In this document: one piece after another, positions 1 through 10,544 of the stretch | Layout: every line of letters starts with the position of its first letter | Position numbering within the stretch: position 1 is the stretch's first letter | From: Prorocentrum cordatum | Lineage: Eukaryota > Sar > Dinophyceae > Prorocentrales > Prorocentraceae | Assembly (NCBI GenBank): GCA_963575745.1 | Contig: CAUYUJ010015265.1 | Span: forward strand, 158,501-222,500 | Reading direction: 5' to 3' | DNA: 64,000 nucleotides | Notes under the pieces: model-generated | What the model was told of the DNA's origin: nothing | What the model saw: the letters and a program-made list of their open reading frames with translations, nothing else | Databases searched by the model: none | Translations under genes and position numbers: made by a program

Positions 1-2737
1 AACCTCATCCACTGCTATGCTCCATCCATCCGATGCTCCTATCTCCGTCTGTGCACTCATCCTGTCTCATACTCCAGACTGCTGTCTCTGCCCACGCACG
101 GGCTATTTCAACTACCCCACTTGGGGTATCTGCTCGGCTGCCGTTTCTTTGTGCAGCTTTCTCTATCTTCGGTGCCAGCGTTCCCTATGGGCACCCCGAT
201 ACTGACACCGAAGCGACTGCGGGGCGGGCTTCGAAAAACAGGTGCTTGGCCCTATGCTTCTCTCTTGCGAGTCACGCTATAACCTGAGCTTCCTATAGCT
301 TCACTTGGAGCTGCAATGCTGTGCTATATTATGGCATGGCCACGTTATCTTAGCGTGGTCCTATAAGCTTAAGTCTACGACCTGCTATGCTGTTCTATAT
401 TGTGTCACCCACGCTAGAACATGAGGTTCCCCGGATTTGGGGGAACTTCGCGTCCTTCGTAGGTCCATTGCTATGACTATAGTCACGCTATAATATCAGG
501 TTCCTACAGCATCAGGTTTTACAGTTGGTATGCTGTGCTATATTATGCGACGGCCTTGCTATAACATGAGGTTCCCCAGATTTTGGGGAACCTTGTGTCT
601 TCCATAATTCCATTGCTATGCGATGCCATTTGTGTGGTATAATATGAGTTCCTCATATCTTCGGCAGTTCACGCTATATACAAGATCTGTTAAGCTCCGG
701 TGCTGTTATGATCGTCTATGTTCTGCCATGCCCTTGCTCTGTCAGGTTCCCCTAATTCAGGGGAGCCTTGATCTGATGTAGGTGTTTTGCGATCCCTACG
801 ATCTACAACGTGAAATTTCTAAAGCACAAGGTCTTCAAGCAGATACGCTGGGCTGTAGTATGCCTGTGCCACGCTATACTATCAGGGTCCTCCTTATGTA
901 TACGACCTGCTATGCTGTGGTATACTATGTCACGGCCACGCTATAACATGAGGTTCCCCAGATTTTGGGGAACCTGCCGTCTTTTGTAGGTGCGTTGCTG
1001 TGCCTAAAAAACACGCTGTAATAGCAGGTTCCCATAACATCAGTTTTGAGAGCCGGAATGCTCTGCTATGTTATGCCACGGCGTGGCTAGTGTCTTTCGT
1101 ATGTCCTTTGCTATTCGATGCTACTCTTGTGCTATAACATGAGTTCTGCATAGTTTCGGCAGATCTCCACGCTATAATATCAAGGTCTTATAAGCTCAGG
1201 TGCTGTTATGCTGGTCTATGTTATGTCATGGCGACGTTTCATGAGGTTCCCCTGATTTAGAGACACTTCGCGTCTACTTTGCTATTCCTATAGTCACGCT
1301 ATAACATGAGGTTCCTATAGCATCAGGTCGTGGAGCTGTCATACTTCGCTATATTCTGGCATGGCCATGCTATACTATCATTATGGCATGGCCATGCTCT
1401 GCTACGCTATGCTATGCTACCGCCTTGCTCTGGCATGGTGTGCTACGTGCACGCTATAGGAACAAATGTGTGAGATAGCTTGTGTCTATGCTATGCTATA
1501 CTATAGTCCTTCTACAACTTGATGCTCATTTATTTTTTTGTTGGCGTGCTTGGTTCTGCTATGATGAGCTATACTAGAACCACGCCAGAACAGTATGTTC
1601 CCCTTCTATGCGTCATGTGATGTGTATGTTGTGTGTGTGTCGCTGCAGTTTTGGCTTAGGCGTTTTGATCGAAAGAGGGTCCTGCGAGAGCTCTGTGGGC
1701 CGCCTATGCCGTCCTTCTTCCACTCCGGTACTAAGTACTGTCTGTACTGTGAGCGCTGCCATGCAGGGCAGATGGCTCCACGCGGACGTCGGTTGGGTGT
1801 GCTGGACAGGCTATCGGCACATGCAAAATCATATGTTCGAGGTGTAGCACCCCACGTGGGCTCGCTATCGTGACAACCTGCGGGTGCAAGATTGCACCGG
1901 CTGCGCTATTCACTCCGCGGGCAGCCGTGCTGATGTACGTTCATTTCGAACGATTTGGACTATGTTAGTCGATCGCCTCGCGCCTCTCCATCTTGTCGTT
2001 TTCTCATTTGGCTTTCTCTATCAAGTATACTGGGAGGCGCCTATGGTGGCTATGTGCTGGGACATTTTGCGATCGCCCTCGATGCTCAACCGCGCGTCGG
2101 CTATGAGAGCCATGGGGAAGCGTGTTTCGGTGATTTTCCAGCACATGCGTTATCGTGATGGAAATCTATGCGCTGGGACCGTTGGACAGCATCCTCTGCG
2201 CAACCCTTCCGAGCGCCAGACCCCGCTTGGTACGTTTTATTATCTATGCAGGAACCGTCGAAAGTTTGCCGTTCTGTCAAAGAGCATCGCATACTATCTG
2301 GAGAAAGCCGGCACCACCATTTCCGCCGCGCGTATCATGGATGTCATGAAGGATGCGGGGTCCGGCCGCTATCATGACCAGGTCACGTACACGACAGTGC
2401 GCTTTGCGCGTTCTATCGTGCTGGCAGATCGGCGTCAGCACAGTGATTCTGTCGACGATTGGCGTGTGTTGCGTTCTATGTCCGGGCACGTCCGCAAACG
2501 CATTATGACATGGGCGATTTGGGAATGCGAGACCGCCATTGTTTTCAGAGATGGCATGCGGGATATCCTGTCGCAATCAAATTACAGCTTGCTCGACCTC
2601 ATTGTCTATACATGTCTCATGCGGTAGCGCTCTGTGCTTCCGCTGCCGCGAACTGCAAGACCAATAGGCTTCTATGCTTTGCAGTCTTTTGCATGCCTGT
2701 ACCTTCGCTCCTGCTACCTGTGGCCACGCCTGGATAC
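1..2737. repeat. 2.7-kb tandem repeat unit, copy A
   Basis: The first bases of the window reappear almost unchanged from 2738, and similarity of roughly 90% by eye runs for about 790 bp. The stretch from 1 to 2737 is therefore one complete period of a tandem or closely spaced duplication. The unit is less GC-rich than the rest of the window. It is dominated by recurring phrases built on GCTATGCTGTGCTATATTATG and CACGCTATAACATGAGG, many of them followed by the short hairpin described separately. It also carries one long near-open frame (1608-2627). Whether the array continues to the left of the window cannot be seen. Confidence 0.8.
1608..2627 (+). pseudogene. Unrecognised ORF with one in-frame TAG
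   Basis: One forward frame stays open for about 340 codons from 1608 to the stop at 2625-2627, interrupted only by TAG at 1845-1847. The part after the stop (about 250 codons) reads like a globular protein of mixed composition. It has an aromatic, hydrophobic stretch (around 1965-2060) and a later charged part with KAGTTISAARIMDVMKDAG and SGHVRKRIMTWAIWE. I recognise no family and see no conserved motif. No convincing ATG with context decides the start. It lies inside the 2.7-kb repeat unit, so it may be a gene carried by that unit or a fragment of a mobile element. A chance frame is less likely given its length and composition but cannot be excluded. Confidence 0.4.
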
Positions 2738-3533
2738 AACCTCATCCACTGCTATGCTCCATCCATCCGATGCTCCTATCTCCGTCTGTGCACTCATCCA
2801 CTCTCATACTCCAGACTGCTGTCTCTGCCCACGCGTGGGCTATTTCAACTACCCCACTTGGGGTATCTGCTCGGCTGCCGTTTCTTTCTGCAGCTTTCTT
2901 TATCTTCGGTGCCAGCGTTCCCTATGGGCACCCCGATACTGACGACCGAAGCGACTGCGGGCTTTGAAAAACAGGTGCTTGGCCTTATGCTTCTCTCTTG
3001 CGAGTCACGCTATAACCTGAGCTTCCTATAGCATCAGGTCTTGGAGCTGTCATGCTGTGCTATATTATGGCATGGCCACGTTATACTAGCGTGATCATAT
3101 AAACTTAGGTCTACGACCTGCTATGCTGTTTTATATTATGTCACGGCCACGCTATAACATGACGTTCCCCGGATTTTGGGGAACCTCGCGTCGTTCGTAG
3201 GTGCGTTGCTATGCCTACAGTCACGCTATAATTTCAAGTTCCTATAGCATCAGGTTTTACAGTTGGTATGCTGTGCTATGTTATGCCACGGCCTTGCTAT
3301 AACATGAGGTTCCCCAGATTTTGGGGAACCTTGAGTCTTCCATAATTCCTTTGCTATGCGATGCCAGTTGTGTGATATATTATAAGTTCCTCATAGCTGC
3401 GGCAGTTCACGCTATAATACAAGGTCTTCTAAGTTCCGGTGCTGTTATGTTCGTCTATGTTCTTCCATAACCTTGCTCTGTCAGGTTCCCCTAATTTAGG
3501 GGAGCCTTCGTCTGATGTAGGTGTTTTGCTATC
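2738..3533. repeat. 2.7-kb tandem repeat unit, copy B (partial)
   Basis: This is the second copy of positions 1-793, including the opening AACCTCATCCACTGCTATGC, the hairpins at 3163, 3308 and 3484, and the intervening text in the same order. After about 3533 the two copies stop aligning as a block. The following DNA (3534-3960) keeps the same kinds of short phrases and two more hairpins, but not the order. No counterpart of the 1608-2627 reading frame is seen downstream. Confidence 0.8.
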
Positions 3534-4448
3534 GTCTGAACCCTCGTCTTCGTAGATGGTGCTGTTATGTTGTGCTATGTTATGCCATGGCCACGCTACA
3601 ATGGCAGATCCCCTAATTCAGGGGAGCCTCGCGTCTGACGTGAATGTTTTGCTATCCCTATTGTCATGCTATAGCATGAGGTGTCTATAATATCAGGTCC
3701 TGGAGCTGGTATGGTGTAGTATATTAGGGCATGGCCCGCTATACTTTCCGGATAACCTCAGGTCAACGACCTGCTATGCTGTGCTACATTATGGCACGGC
3801 CACGCTATAACATGAGGTTCCCTAGATTTTGGGGAACCTGGCGTCTTGCGTCGTTTCTATGATACAGCCACGCCATAACGTGAGGTTCCTATAGCATCAT
3901 GTCTTCGAGCCGGTATGCTGTGCTATGTTATGCGACGGCCTTGCTATAACATGACGTTTTCTAAATGCTGGGGAACTTCCAAAAACACTTGAGAGCCCCT
4001 GAGAGCCCCTGAGAGCCTCTGAAAACCCCTAAAACACATTAATCACAAGAGGCCTTGGAAACATCTGGGTGCTCCTCGACCCCCCCCATGGCAGCCTCTG
4101 AGAGCCCCTTCGAAGACAGAGAGCCCCGGACCCGACCGCGATAGCCCCCTGGGAGCCTCCAGGAATACTTAAAACCATTGAAGCCCCTGCGAACCCATGT
4201 GATCCCAGCCCCAGCTTCGGAGCCTGTAGAAGCTCCTGGGAGCCCCCCTGGGAACCTGTGAGAACCCCTTAATACACAGGAACCCCTGGCACCGGCCGCG
4301 GGAGCCCCGTGGAGCCTCCGATAGCCCTTGACAGCCCGTGCGCCCCTGGCGCTCCGTAGGGCATTGAGAGCCTCTGGGAGATCTATGACATGAGATGTCT
4401 ATAGTATTAGGTCCTGGAGCTGGTATGGTGTGGTATATTATGGCATGG
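3534..4448. repeat. Degenerate repeat DNA with GAGAGCCCCT runs
   Basis: Up to about 3985 this continues the hairpin and GCTATGCTG-rich repeat text. From 3985 to about 4390 it changes to degenerate repeats of GAGAGCCCCT / GGGAGCCCCTGGGA. From 4390 the earlier phrases return. No gene is seen. Confidence 0.6.
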
Positions 4449-5245
4449 CCACGCTGTACTATCCGGGTCCTCGAACCTCCAGTCACGACCTGCTATGCTG
4501 TGCTACATTATACTACATTATATCGCTGCTGAAAAACAGTGAAAACACATTGTTTTCCAAAGGATTTGGCCATGATCGCGCGGCCGCCGCGCGCGTGTAC
4601 ACTTTATCGTGTTTTTTGCAATGGAATATGCCCATGGACACATCTTGCAAGAGCAGAATGTTAAGTTTGTAGTATGCTTTACAATATAAAACTCCGGTTT
4701 ACATACCGGGCCGCAACCGGGGCCGGGCACTTTGTATTGTAAAAAACAAGGTTTTCTGATCGCATGATCAGGATATAGTATTTTTTGCAATGGATGAGCC
4801 CGGTTCGCGACCTGGACCGGGCACAATGTATTGTAAAAAATAAGGCCACGCTGTATTATCCGGGTCCTTGAACCTCAAGTCACGACCTACTATGCTGTGC
4901 TACATTATACTACATTATATCGCTGGTGAAAAACAGTGAAAACACATTGTTTTCCAAAGGATTTGGCCATGATCGCGCGGCCGCCGCGCGCGTGTACACT
5001 TTATCGTATTTTTTGCAATGGAATATGCCCATGGACACATCTTGCAAGAGCAGAATGTTAAGTTTGTAGTATGCTTTACAATATAAAACTCCGGTTTACA
5101 TACCGGGCCGCAAACGGGGCCGCGCACTTTGTATTGTAAAAAATAAGGTTTTCTGATCGCATGATCAGGATATATTTTCTGCAATAGATGAGCCCGGTTC
5201 GCTACCCGGACCGGGCATAATGTATTGTAAAAATATGGTTTTCAG
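4449..5245. repeat. 397-bp tandem duplication rich in hairpins
   Basis: Two nearly identical units start at 4449 and 4846 with CCACGCTGTAYTATCCGGG. Each contains the palindrome CTGATC-GCAT-GATCAG (4756-4771 and 5153-5168) and a 7-bp inverted repeat GCCCGGT...ACCGGGC (4798-4822 and 5192-5216). Each also has a GCGGCCGCCGCGCGCG block and repeated short A/T phrases such as TTGTATTGTAAAAAATAAGG. A third, shortened copy of the last part begins near 5220. Minus-strand frames through both units give near-identical 90-100-residue translations, but they look like by-products of the repeat. Confidence 0.85.
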
Positions 5246-5316
5246 ATCGCATGATCAGGAAATAGTTTTTTTGCATAAGAGAAAGGCCGACTTACATAGC
5301 GGCCGGTTTAGCGGGC

Positions 5317-5368
5317 TTTAGGGTTTAATAATTATAAGGATTAGAGATTTAGGGTTTAGGGTTTAGGG
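5317..5368 (+). repeat. Interstitial TTTAGGG (telomere-type) repeats
   Basis: Three perfect, contiguous TTTAGGG units lie at 5348-5368, with another TTTAGGG at 5317-5323. TTTAGGG is the telomere repeat reported for dinoflagellates and plants. The block sits exactly where hairpin-rich, AT-richer repeats end and GC-rich DNA begins. Confidence 0.8.
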
Positions 5369-6641
5369 TCTGTTGCTTCCTCCACTTTCGGCCTTCGGCC
5401 CTGTGGCGTTCTGTTCTCTGTCCGTGATGGTGCGGCGAGCGCGCCGACCCTGGCGGTTCTTCCCTCCGCGGTGGTTCGTTTGTCCCCTCCCTCTCTTGGT
5501 GGGTCGCGCCGCCGTCGTCGGTGGTGGGTTCGGCCGCGTCCTGGGATCCCCCGCCTTCCTCCAGGTCGTCCCCAAAGCGGGAGGCTTGGCTGCTCTGACG
5601 TGTCGTTTTCGGCACGCGTGTTCGCGGGTCCCCTCGCGCCGTTTACGTGTATCCCCGCTTGCCGATTCTCCCCCTCCCCAGTTTTGCCCGTGACGGTTGT
5701 GGCCAAGTAGGGTGTCTGGCCTACGGTGCTCGGTTTGCTGTCCGAGGTGGCGCCGCGTTCCCGCCACCCCCTGCGGCGCTTCCCTCCGCGGTGCTCCGTC
5801 GATTTCGGATCGACCCCACCGCAGGGGGGTGAGCCTGGTCCGCGCGCTCGCCTGGCGGGCACGTCCGGAAGGTACCCCCCTTCAACTTCCTGCCTCCTCC
5901 CGTTTTCTCATTTTCCTTCTCCTCTACGGGTCTTCCTTGGTCCAGTGGGTGACGACAGAGACGTCGGAGCGTACAGTGCACCTCGCACTAGTACCCGTGC
6001 TTGTCGATTTACTGTTCACCGCTGCATGGGTACTCCACCAATGAATTCGGTCGGCGCTACTGCAGCGTTTTGGGCCAGCCCGAACGTGTCATTGACACTG
6101 GCATATTTTGGTGGCGTGGCTACCCAACAAGGATTGTACGGCATAGCTTCATTAGGTTGGTTTCGGCCCCGCATGTACATGTTTCCACGTGTGTCGCGTG
6201 TCTCGGCTCCACCAATCTATGCTGCTTTCCTTGTTTAGGGATTGTGTTAGTCCTCTTGTTTTGTTGGTCTGTAGGTCTGCGCCCTACCAATCTGCTTCGC
6301 AGGATCTCTGAGCATGGCGCGGTACCCCGCCAATTAGCTGTTTTGGCAGCGCAAGCAGGTTCTTCGCGCTTTTCTGCCTAACGCCATCGTATCGGTGATC
6401 CAGTGGTCGCCAATTCGCACCAGACTGTTCGCGATTCAGTTTACGTCGAATTGAATCGCCTCCTCGATTTCTGGCCCCTGCACGTTTCGCTTGGATTTGC
6501 AGCTCCTCCTTCACACCACTTATCGTTGCATTGACAGTGTGCACGCTTTGTGCACTGTGCTTTCGACAATGTTGGATCGCAGTTGGCACTTCCATCTGCT
6601 GCTCGCGCCTGAGGATCCTCTGCGCCGCTGACTTAAAACAA
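5369..6641. other. GC-rich stretch without an assignable gene
   Basis: Several overlapping open frames exist on both strands. The forward frames around 5726-6238 and 6001-6381 give the most protein-like text, but they overlap each other in different frames and show no motif I recognise. The minus-strand frames of 5349-5862 are low-complexity R/P/G/T proteins. I assign no gene. Confidence 0.5.
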
Positions 6642-6656
6642 GTGTGTGTGTGTGTG

Positions 6657-6688
<32 letters not shown>

Positions 6689-6690
6689 TC
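6642..6690. repeat. (GT)n-(CT)n microsatellite
   Basis: A GT run with one interruption passes directly into a CT run ending at 6690. A second short GT run lies at 6727-6740. Confidence 0.95.
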
Positions 6691-6746
6691 GCCGCGCCTC
6701 CGCGCACGTGGCCGCGACGCCAAATTGTGTGTGTGTGTGATCGTTT

Positions 6747-7052
6747 TTGTGCTCATTTACGTTGTCTCCGTTTCCTCTTCTTGGCACATGTTTGTCCGTC
6801 CTTCCCTGGCTCCTGGGGCTGCGTGGGTCCACTGCGCCCTTTCTGCATGCCAGCCCCAGCTGTGGCGCCACAGCTCGCCAGGAGCATCGTGCAGCAGCTG
6901 CAGCTGCATCGCGCAGCAAGCAGCTGAGCCACGCCCTGCGGGAAGTTCAGCAGCTGAGAGAAGACCTCCTCGCTCTGCGGGAAGAGCATACTGCTTTGTG
7001 TGAAGTCTTGCGCGTGGGCGGCTCAGTGTCCGAGACGTGGATTAATCCATGA
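6747..7052 (+). pseudogene. Coiled-coil coding fragment
   Basis: The second half of this open frame reads as an alanine-rich helix followed by a leucine-heptad segment (KQLSHALREVQQLREDLL and on to EVLRV, about 6925-7015). That is strong coiled-coil character. Retrotransposon ORF1 proteins often carry such a segment, and LINE-A follows about 2 kb downstream, so this could be a leftover of its 5' part. It could equally be an exon of an unrelated gene. The start is not resolvable and nothing links it physically to the RT. Confidence 0.35.
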
Positions 7053-7260
7053 GCATCGCCTGGGGGATCGATCTTCGGTGACCTCGGCACGCGGTGGACA
7101 TGTATATATTCCAGCCCCATGGGCCCCGAACGTATTCATATCTGCCGTCAGCTGGGATCCCATGACGTCGGCTCCACAGGCGGTGGATCTGGATAAGTAC
7201 ATTCCTGCCTCGCCTAGTTCGGATTCGGATAATTACCCAGATCGTCTCACGGATGCCATT
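7049..7260 (+). pseudogene. Short coding scrap with AWGID motif, plus acidic segment
   Basis: From ATG at 7049 the translation MSIAWGIDLR, stop, then PRHAVDMY...GPRTYSYLP...AG matches a second place in the window (47841-47960: MTSAWGIDFRGPLKAVEV...KRYPYLYDHFAG). Two independent, diverged copies suggest a real coding ancestor, here broken by TGA at 7079-7081. In another frame 7181-7255 reads as an acidic, Ser-rich piece (VDLDKYIPASPSSDSD). Function is unknown. Confidence 0.35.
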
Positions 7261-7989
7261 CTCATGCGTACATGTTCGTATTTGTTGCATCTTATTGTTC
7301 GATTCGGCATTTTTTGTTTGTGCAGGAGCAGCTCTCTGTCCGCGCTGATGAATACGCATTGAGTTTTCCATCCCTGCCGCGCAAGCGTGTGAGAAGGATC
7401 TTCCCTGCCAGTCCTGTTGCTGCTTTTTCATCTTGATCAGCTGTCGCCCGTTATTCTGATAGTGGCGGGGACGAGGGTGAGGAAGAGGAAGGAGATGAAA
7501 GAGTCGTGCAGGTGCGGGGCGGAAGGCCCGCGCAGCCTCCAAGGCGAGATTCTGCACCTTGGGGCCTGCGTCCAGGCCAAGAGAGGCATCATCTGTTCGG
7601 GGTGCGGCCGGGAACCGAGACAGGACCAGTTTCGCGCTGCTATCAATTTCTGCGCCTCCGTGCTCAGATACGCACTGGGGTTTGTCGATCTCACGGCGGT
7701 GTCGTTTGAACCCTTCTCTTCAGTCGCTCGGACTTCTGGAACTGATGCGAGCCAGCATCGCAGTGCGCGCCCAAAGCAGGCAGACGCCCAAGCGGCAGCT
7801 CGTGAGTTCCTCCACACGGTCATGCAGCATTCCGCCCTGGAGTGACCATGCTCCAGACGGGGGGGCACTCCGGAGCAGGGCCTCAACTTTTGGCGCGTCC
7901 TCGCCCTGGGCGGAGGCCGGCGGCAGTACAACGGAGGGTCGGATTTTTAGGCTGAGTGGGTCCTATTGCCCCCTTTTGGTGGCGAGCCC
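7261..7989. other. GC-rich stretch, no gene assigned
   Basis: Fragments such as a charged GEEEEGDERVVQVRG piece near 7475-7520 look coding-like, but no continuous frame, splice pattern or known motif can be followed. Confidence 0.4.
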
Positions 7990-8170
7990 CAGGGGGGAAC
8001 CGAGAGGAGGCGGGCCTTCTCAGAAGGCTCGGAAGTCCTTCAGCTTTCTGGGAAGTTTTCTCAGCCTTCCCCGAAGACACAGCAAACTTCTGGGAAGGCG
8101 CGAGGGCTTCTGGGAATCCCCGCCGCCTTCCGAGAAGGCCTTCTCCTTCTCACTTCCCCCACTCGTTCGT
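7990..8170 (+). repeat. Dispersed repeat family B, copy 1
   Basis: The text GGCGGGCCTTCTCAGAAGG, then GAAGTTTTC, GCCTTCC(C/A)CGAAGACACAG, GCTTCT, CCGCCGCC and CCTTCTC appears in the same order at 63118-63290. A looser relative lies at 29905-30012. The palindrome TTCTYAGAAG is common to all three places. Confidence 0.7.
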
Positions 8171-8607
8171 TGCCGATTCTTGGGTTGTTTCTGCCTTAGG
8201 TACCCCTTCGGGCCTCTTCTTGCAGTGAGGTTTTGAGTGGTGCAAGCAGCGCCGAGAGATCGGCTGTTTCTGGGCGGGCCACCGCAGGGCCATCATCGTG
8301 ACGATTCTAGGGGCGAGCTTCGAAGACACAAGGGAGGACAATGGCGGCGGGTCTGCAAGCGGAAGCCCGCGTCAGTTCGGCGGGAGGCGGCGGGAGGAAA
8401 CGCGAGACGTCAACTTGTGAGGATTCCGGGTTTTCGCAATCGGCTGGATCGCATGCGCCGCTCGCGTGAGGCCGGGTCGGGGCCGGCCCCAGGCTAGCAG
8501 GCAGGTGGGACGAGGTCCGATCGCCGAGTGCTGGCCCGTTGTCCCGCGCTCTCGCGGGCTGGCCTCCGCTCGCTGACACGCAGATTGGTTGAGGTCCGAC
8601 CACAGGT
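8171..8607. other. GC-rich stretch, nothing recognised
   Basis: Open frames on both strands are short and overlapping, and no motif is seen. Confidence 0.4.
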
Positions 8608-8775
8608 CTCTCGGCTTTGTCTCAATACGGGGTTCCCAGAAGTCCCGACCCTTTTTTCCACAGGGCCTGCTTTTCACCCTGAATGGTTCCTTTGACAGTC
8701 CTGTGGCGCGGCGAGGGCCCCCGAAGGCCGAGAGCAGCGACAGAAACAGAGCCCTGCTTTTTTCAAGCCGTTGGT
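8608..8775 (+). repeat. Dispersed repeat family A, copy 1
   Basis: This aligns by eye with 29240-29400, 49412-49560 and, inverted, 63695-63835. Shared landmarks in order are ACG(C/G)GGT(T/C)CCCAG(A/G)AGTYC, GACCC, a T-rich run, CAGGGCC, CTGAATGG or its relatives, CGAGGGCCCCCGA, GGCCG, and a final T-run. It is about 150 bp long with T-tracts at similar places, and shows no coding potential. Confidence 0.65.
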
Positions 8776-9055
8776 TGTCCGGGTTAGTTTGTCCTGCGCT
8801 CTCGCGGGCCAGCCCCCGTTCGCAGGGCCGCTCTGGGAGGCAGGGCGGGCAGGATCCGATCTCCCCGTGGCGCGCGCTCAGGAGAGGGGCGCGCTTTCGC
8901 AGGCGGAGCCCCAGGCTCGTTGCGCGGGGGGGGGGCGCGGGGCAGCGTGCAGGCAACGCTCTGGGCTCCGCCCCTTCGCTCCGCACCTTCCTGGGCGTGT
9001 CCACCAATTCGTTCTTTTCTAGGCCGGGATTTCCCTCTCCACCAATTCTTCCTCC

Positions 9056-9155
9056 TCGTGCCTCCCTCCCCACCCTCCCACTCCTCTTCTTCCTCCTCCT
9101 CGTCCTCTTCCTCCTCCTCCTCGTCCTCATCCTCCGCCTCCTCCTCCTCGAGCTG
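9056..9155. repeat. TCC/CCT simple repeat
   Basis: This is a pyrimidine tract of degenerate TCC units directly upstream of the LINE-A coding remnant. The serine- or glutamate-rich open frames through it come from the repeat. Confidence 0.9.
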
Positions 9156-9175
9156 GCAATTTCGCACACAAGCTT

Positions 9176-9920
9176 TTGTACGGTGCTTACCGTGAGCTTC
9201 AGGACGGTCGGCTGTCCAACCTGAACTTCAACGAGGGCGATGCCGTGTTCCTGACCAAATGTATTGAGCATAGTGACAATGCTGGGCTCTTTCGTACATC
9301 AGACAAGACTCACCCCATCACATTGAGTAACAGCGACAACAACCTCATTTCTGCTGCTCTCAAGTTGCCGATGGGCTATGCGTGTCAACTATCATGCGTC
9401 GACTTCCAGCGAGGTTTCGTCAAGAACCGCTTCATGGGTCAGAATTTTGTGCAACTAGAGGGCCACGTGTTCTACTGGAAGGTGCAACACGGCTTTCTGG
9501 ACGCTGGCTTTACTCTCTTCGATTCTGGGAGCGTCTTTTCGACGCTCGCGCATCATGTCCGACGGAATGTGCAACTTCTTTACACAAGTGTACAGATCTC
9601 TGTTTCTTTTGGTGGCGCGCGTGGAGGGCGCTTTCGTCTGAATCGTGGCATTCAACAGGGCTGCCCTCCGTCAGACAGCTTGTTTGCATTGGCCGCCGAC
9701 CCAGTGCTGAGGATGTTAGCAATCCGTCTGTCCGCTCACGTCTCGATCCTGGGCGCCTTCGCCGACGATCTGGTAGTAGGCTGCGCCGACGTGTTCACCA
9801 CGCTGGCCACCGCGCTGCCGATCCTGAACTTCAGCACTCGGGCCACTGGCCTCAAGCCCAATTTGAAAAAGACGGTGATCATCAGAGTGATGGGATGCTT
9901 TTTCCGAGTGCGTCCAGCAG
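9176..9920 (+). pseudogene. LINE-A reverse transcriptase, palm part
   Basis: This encodes the polymerase part of a non-LTR reverse transcriptase, which would copy the element RNA into genomic DNA by target-primed reverse transcription. The translation shows the fingers motif HPITLSNSDNNLISAALK, then a QRGFVKNRFM block. After that come the acidic region LFDSGSVFSTL (motif A position), the template-grip motif RGIQQGCPPSDSLFALAAD (motif B) and AFADDLVVG (motif C, catalytic DD kept), followed by LKPNLKKTV. Motif order and spacing fit the family well. The start is artificial: the frame simply opens after the TCC tract. A frameshift near 9900-9920 separates it from the thumb block, so the protein is not intact. 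Confidence 0.85.
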
Positions 9921-10544
9921 CGCTTGCTAGACGTGGGCTTCATGCCGTGGTCGTTCTCTCTGTTGCGTTCTGGCAACTACCTGGGCATCTTCATCGGCCA
10001 CGAGGGCACTGAGAACACCTGGATTGCTCCCACCACGAAGTGTGTCAGCCGTGCTCGGGCGGTAAAACATCTTTCATTGGGATTGGCTAAGAGTACTGTT
10101 CAATTCAACTCTGTGGGATTTTCTATGCTGTCGCACGTCATGCAGTACTACTGTCCTTCCCCTGATGCTCTGAGGGCCGTCGTTTTAGCTATACGGAATA
10201 TCACGCCTGCCCCCCGTAATGTTTTGTCCACGGGAATGTTGACTGATTTGAAAAGCCTCCGCATTCCCTGGGAGTTTCGCCATTTTCAGGGCGTGTCGAG
10301 GGCGGCCTTTTATAGGCTTACTTGCACTATCCCAGCCTTTTTTGAAATCCGTGATTTGCTTGAAGGTTTTAGTGATTGTAGCGCCTGTATAATTTTGTGG
10401 CGTAGGAACTGGTGGTATAAGTCTAGCATGTTCTGTCATATGTATGAGAACTATTTAGGCTTAGCCATTCCTCAGGTTCCGGTCCGTGGTGAGCGTGAGC
10501 TTCAAAAGAAGACTGGGCTCATCCTTCGTTTAGCCCGCTCCTAG
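9921..10544 (+). pseudogene. LINE-A reverse transcriptase, thumb/connection part
   Basis: This continues the RT in a different frame. SGNYLGIFIGHEG is the conserved block after the catalytic domain (usually K/NYLG-x-x-I), followed by ENTWIAP and a long helical region with YCPSPDALRAV. Sequence resembling the thumb and connection of dinoflagellate LINE RTs runs to TAG at 10542-10544. The same frame then stays open through the next block, so this TAG looks like a nonsense mutation rather than the true end. Confidence 0.75.

Larger units (their letters stand above)
425..3839. repeat. Recurrent short hairpin family (GGTTCCCC-N7-GGGGAACC)
   Basis: At least eight places carry an 8-bp inverted repeat separated by six or seven bases. 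Arms are GGTTCCCC and GGGGAACC at 570-592, 952-974 and 3308-3330, with slightly changed versions at 425, 3163-3185 and 3817-3839. A paired variant has GGTTCCCC with GGGGAGCC at 745-767 and 3484-3506. A shorter relative lies at 3607-3628 and a broken one near 1243. Most are preceded by GCTATAACATGA. Arms and loops vary together, which suggests the fold or the palindrome is what is kept. Confidence 0.85.

Noticed and set aside
5349-5862. Overlapping minus-strand frames rich in Arg, Gly, Pro and Thr
   Set aside because: Three frames are open at once because of high GC; none shows a motif.
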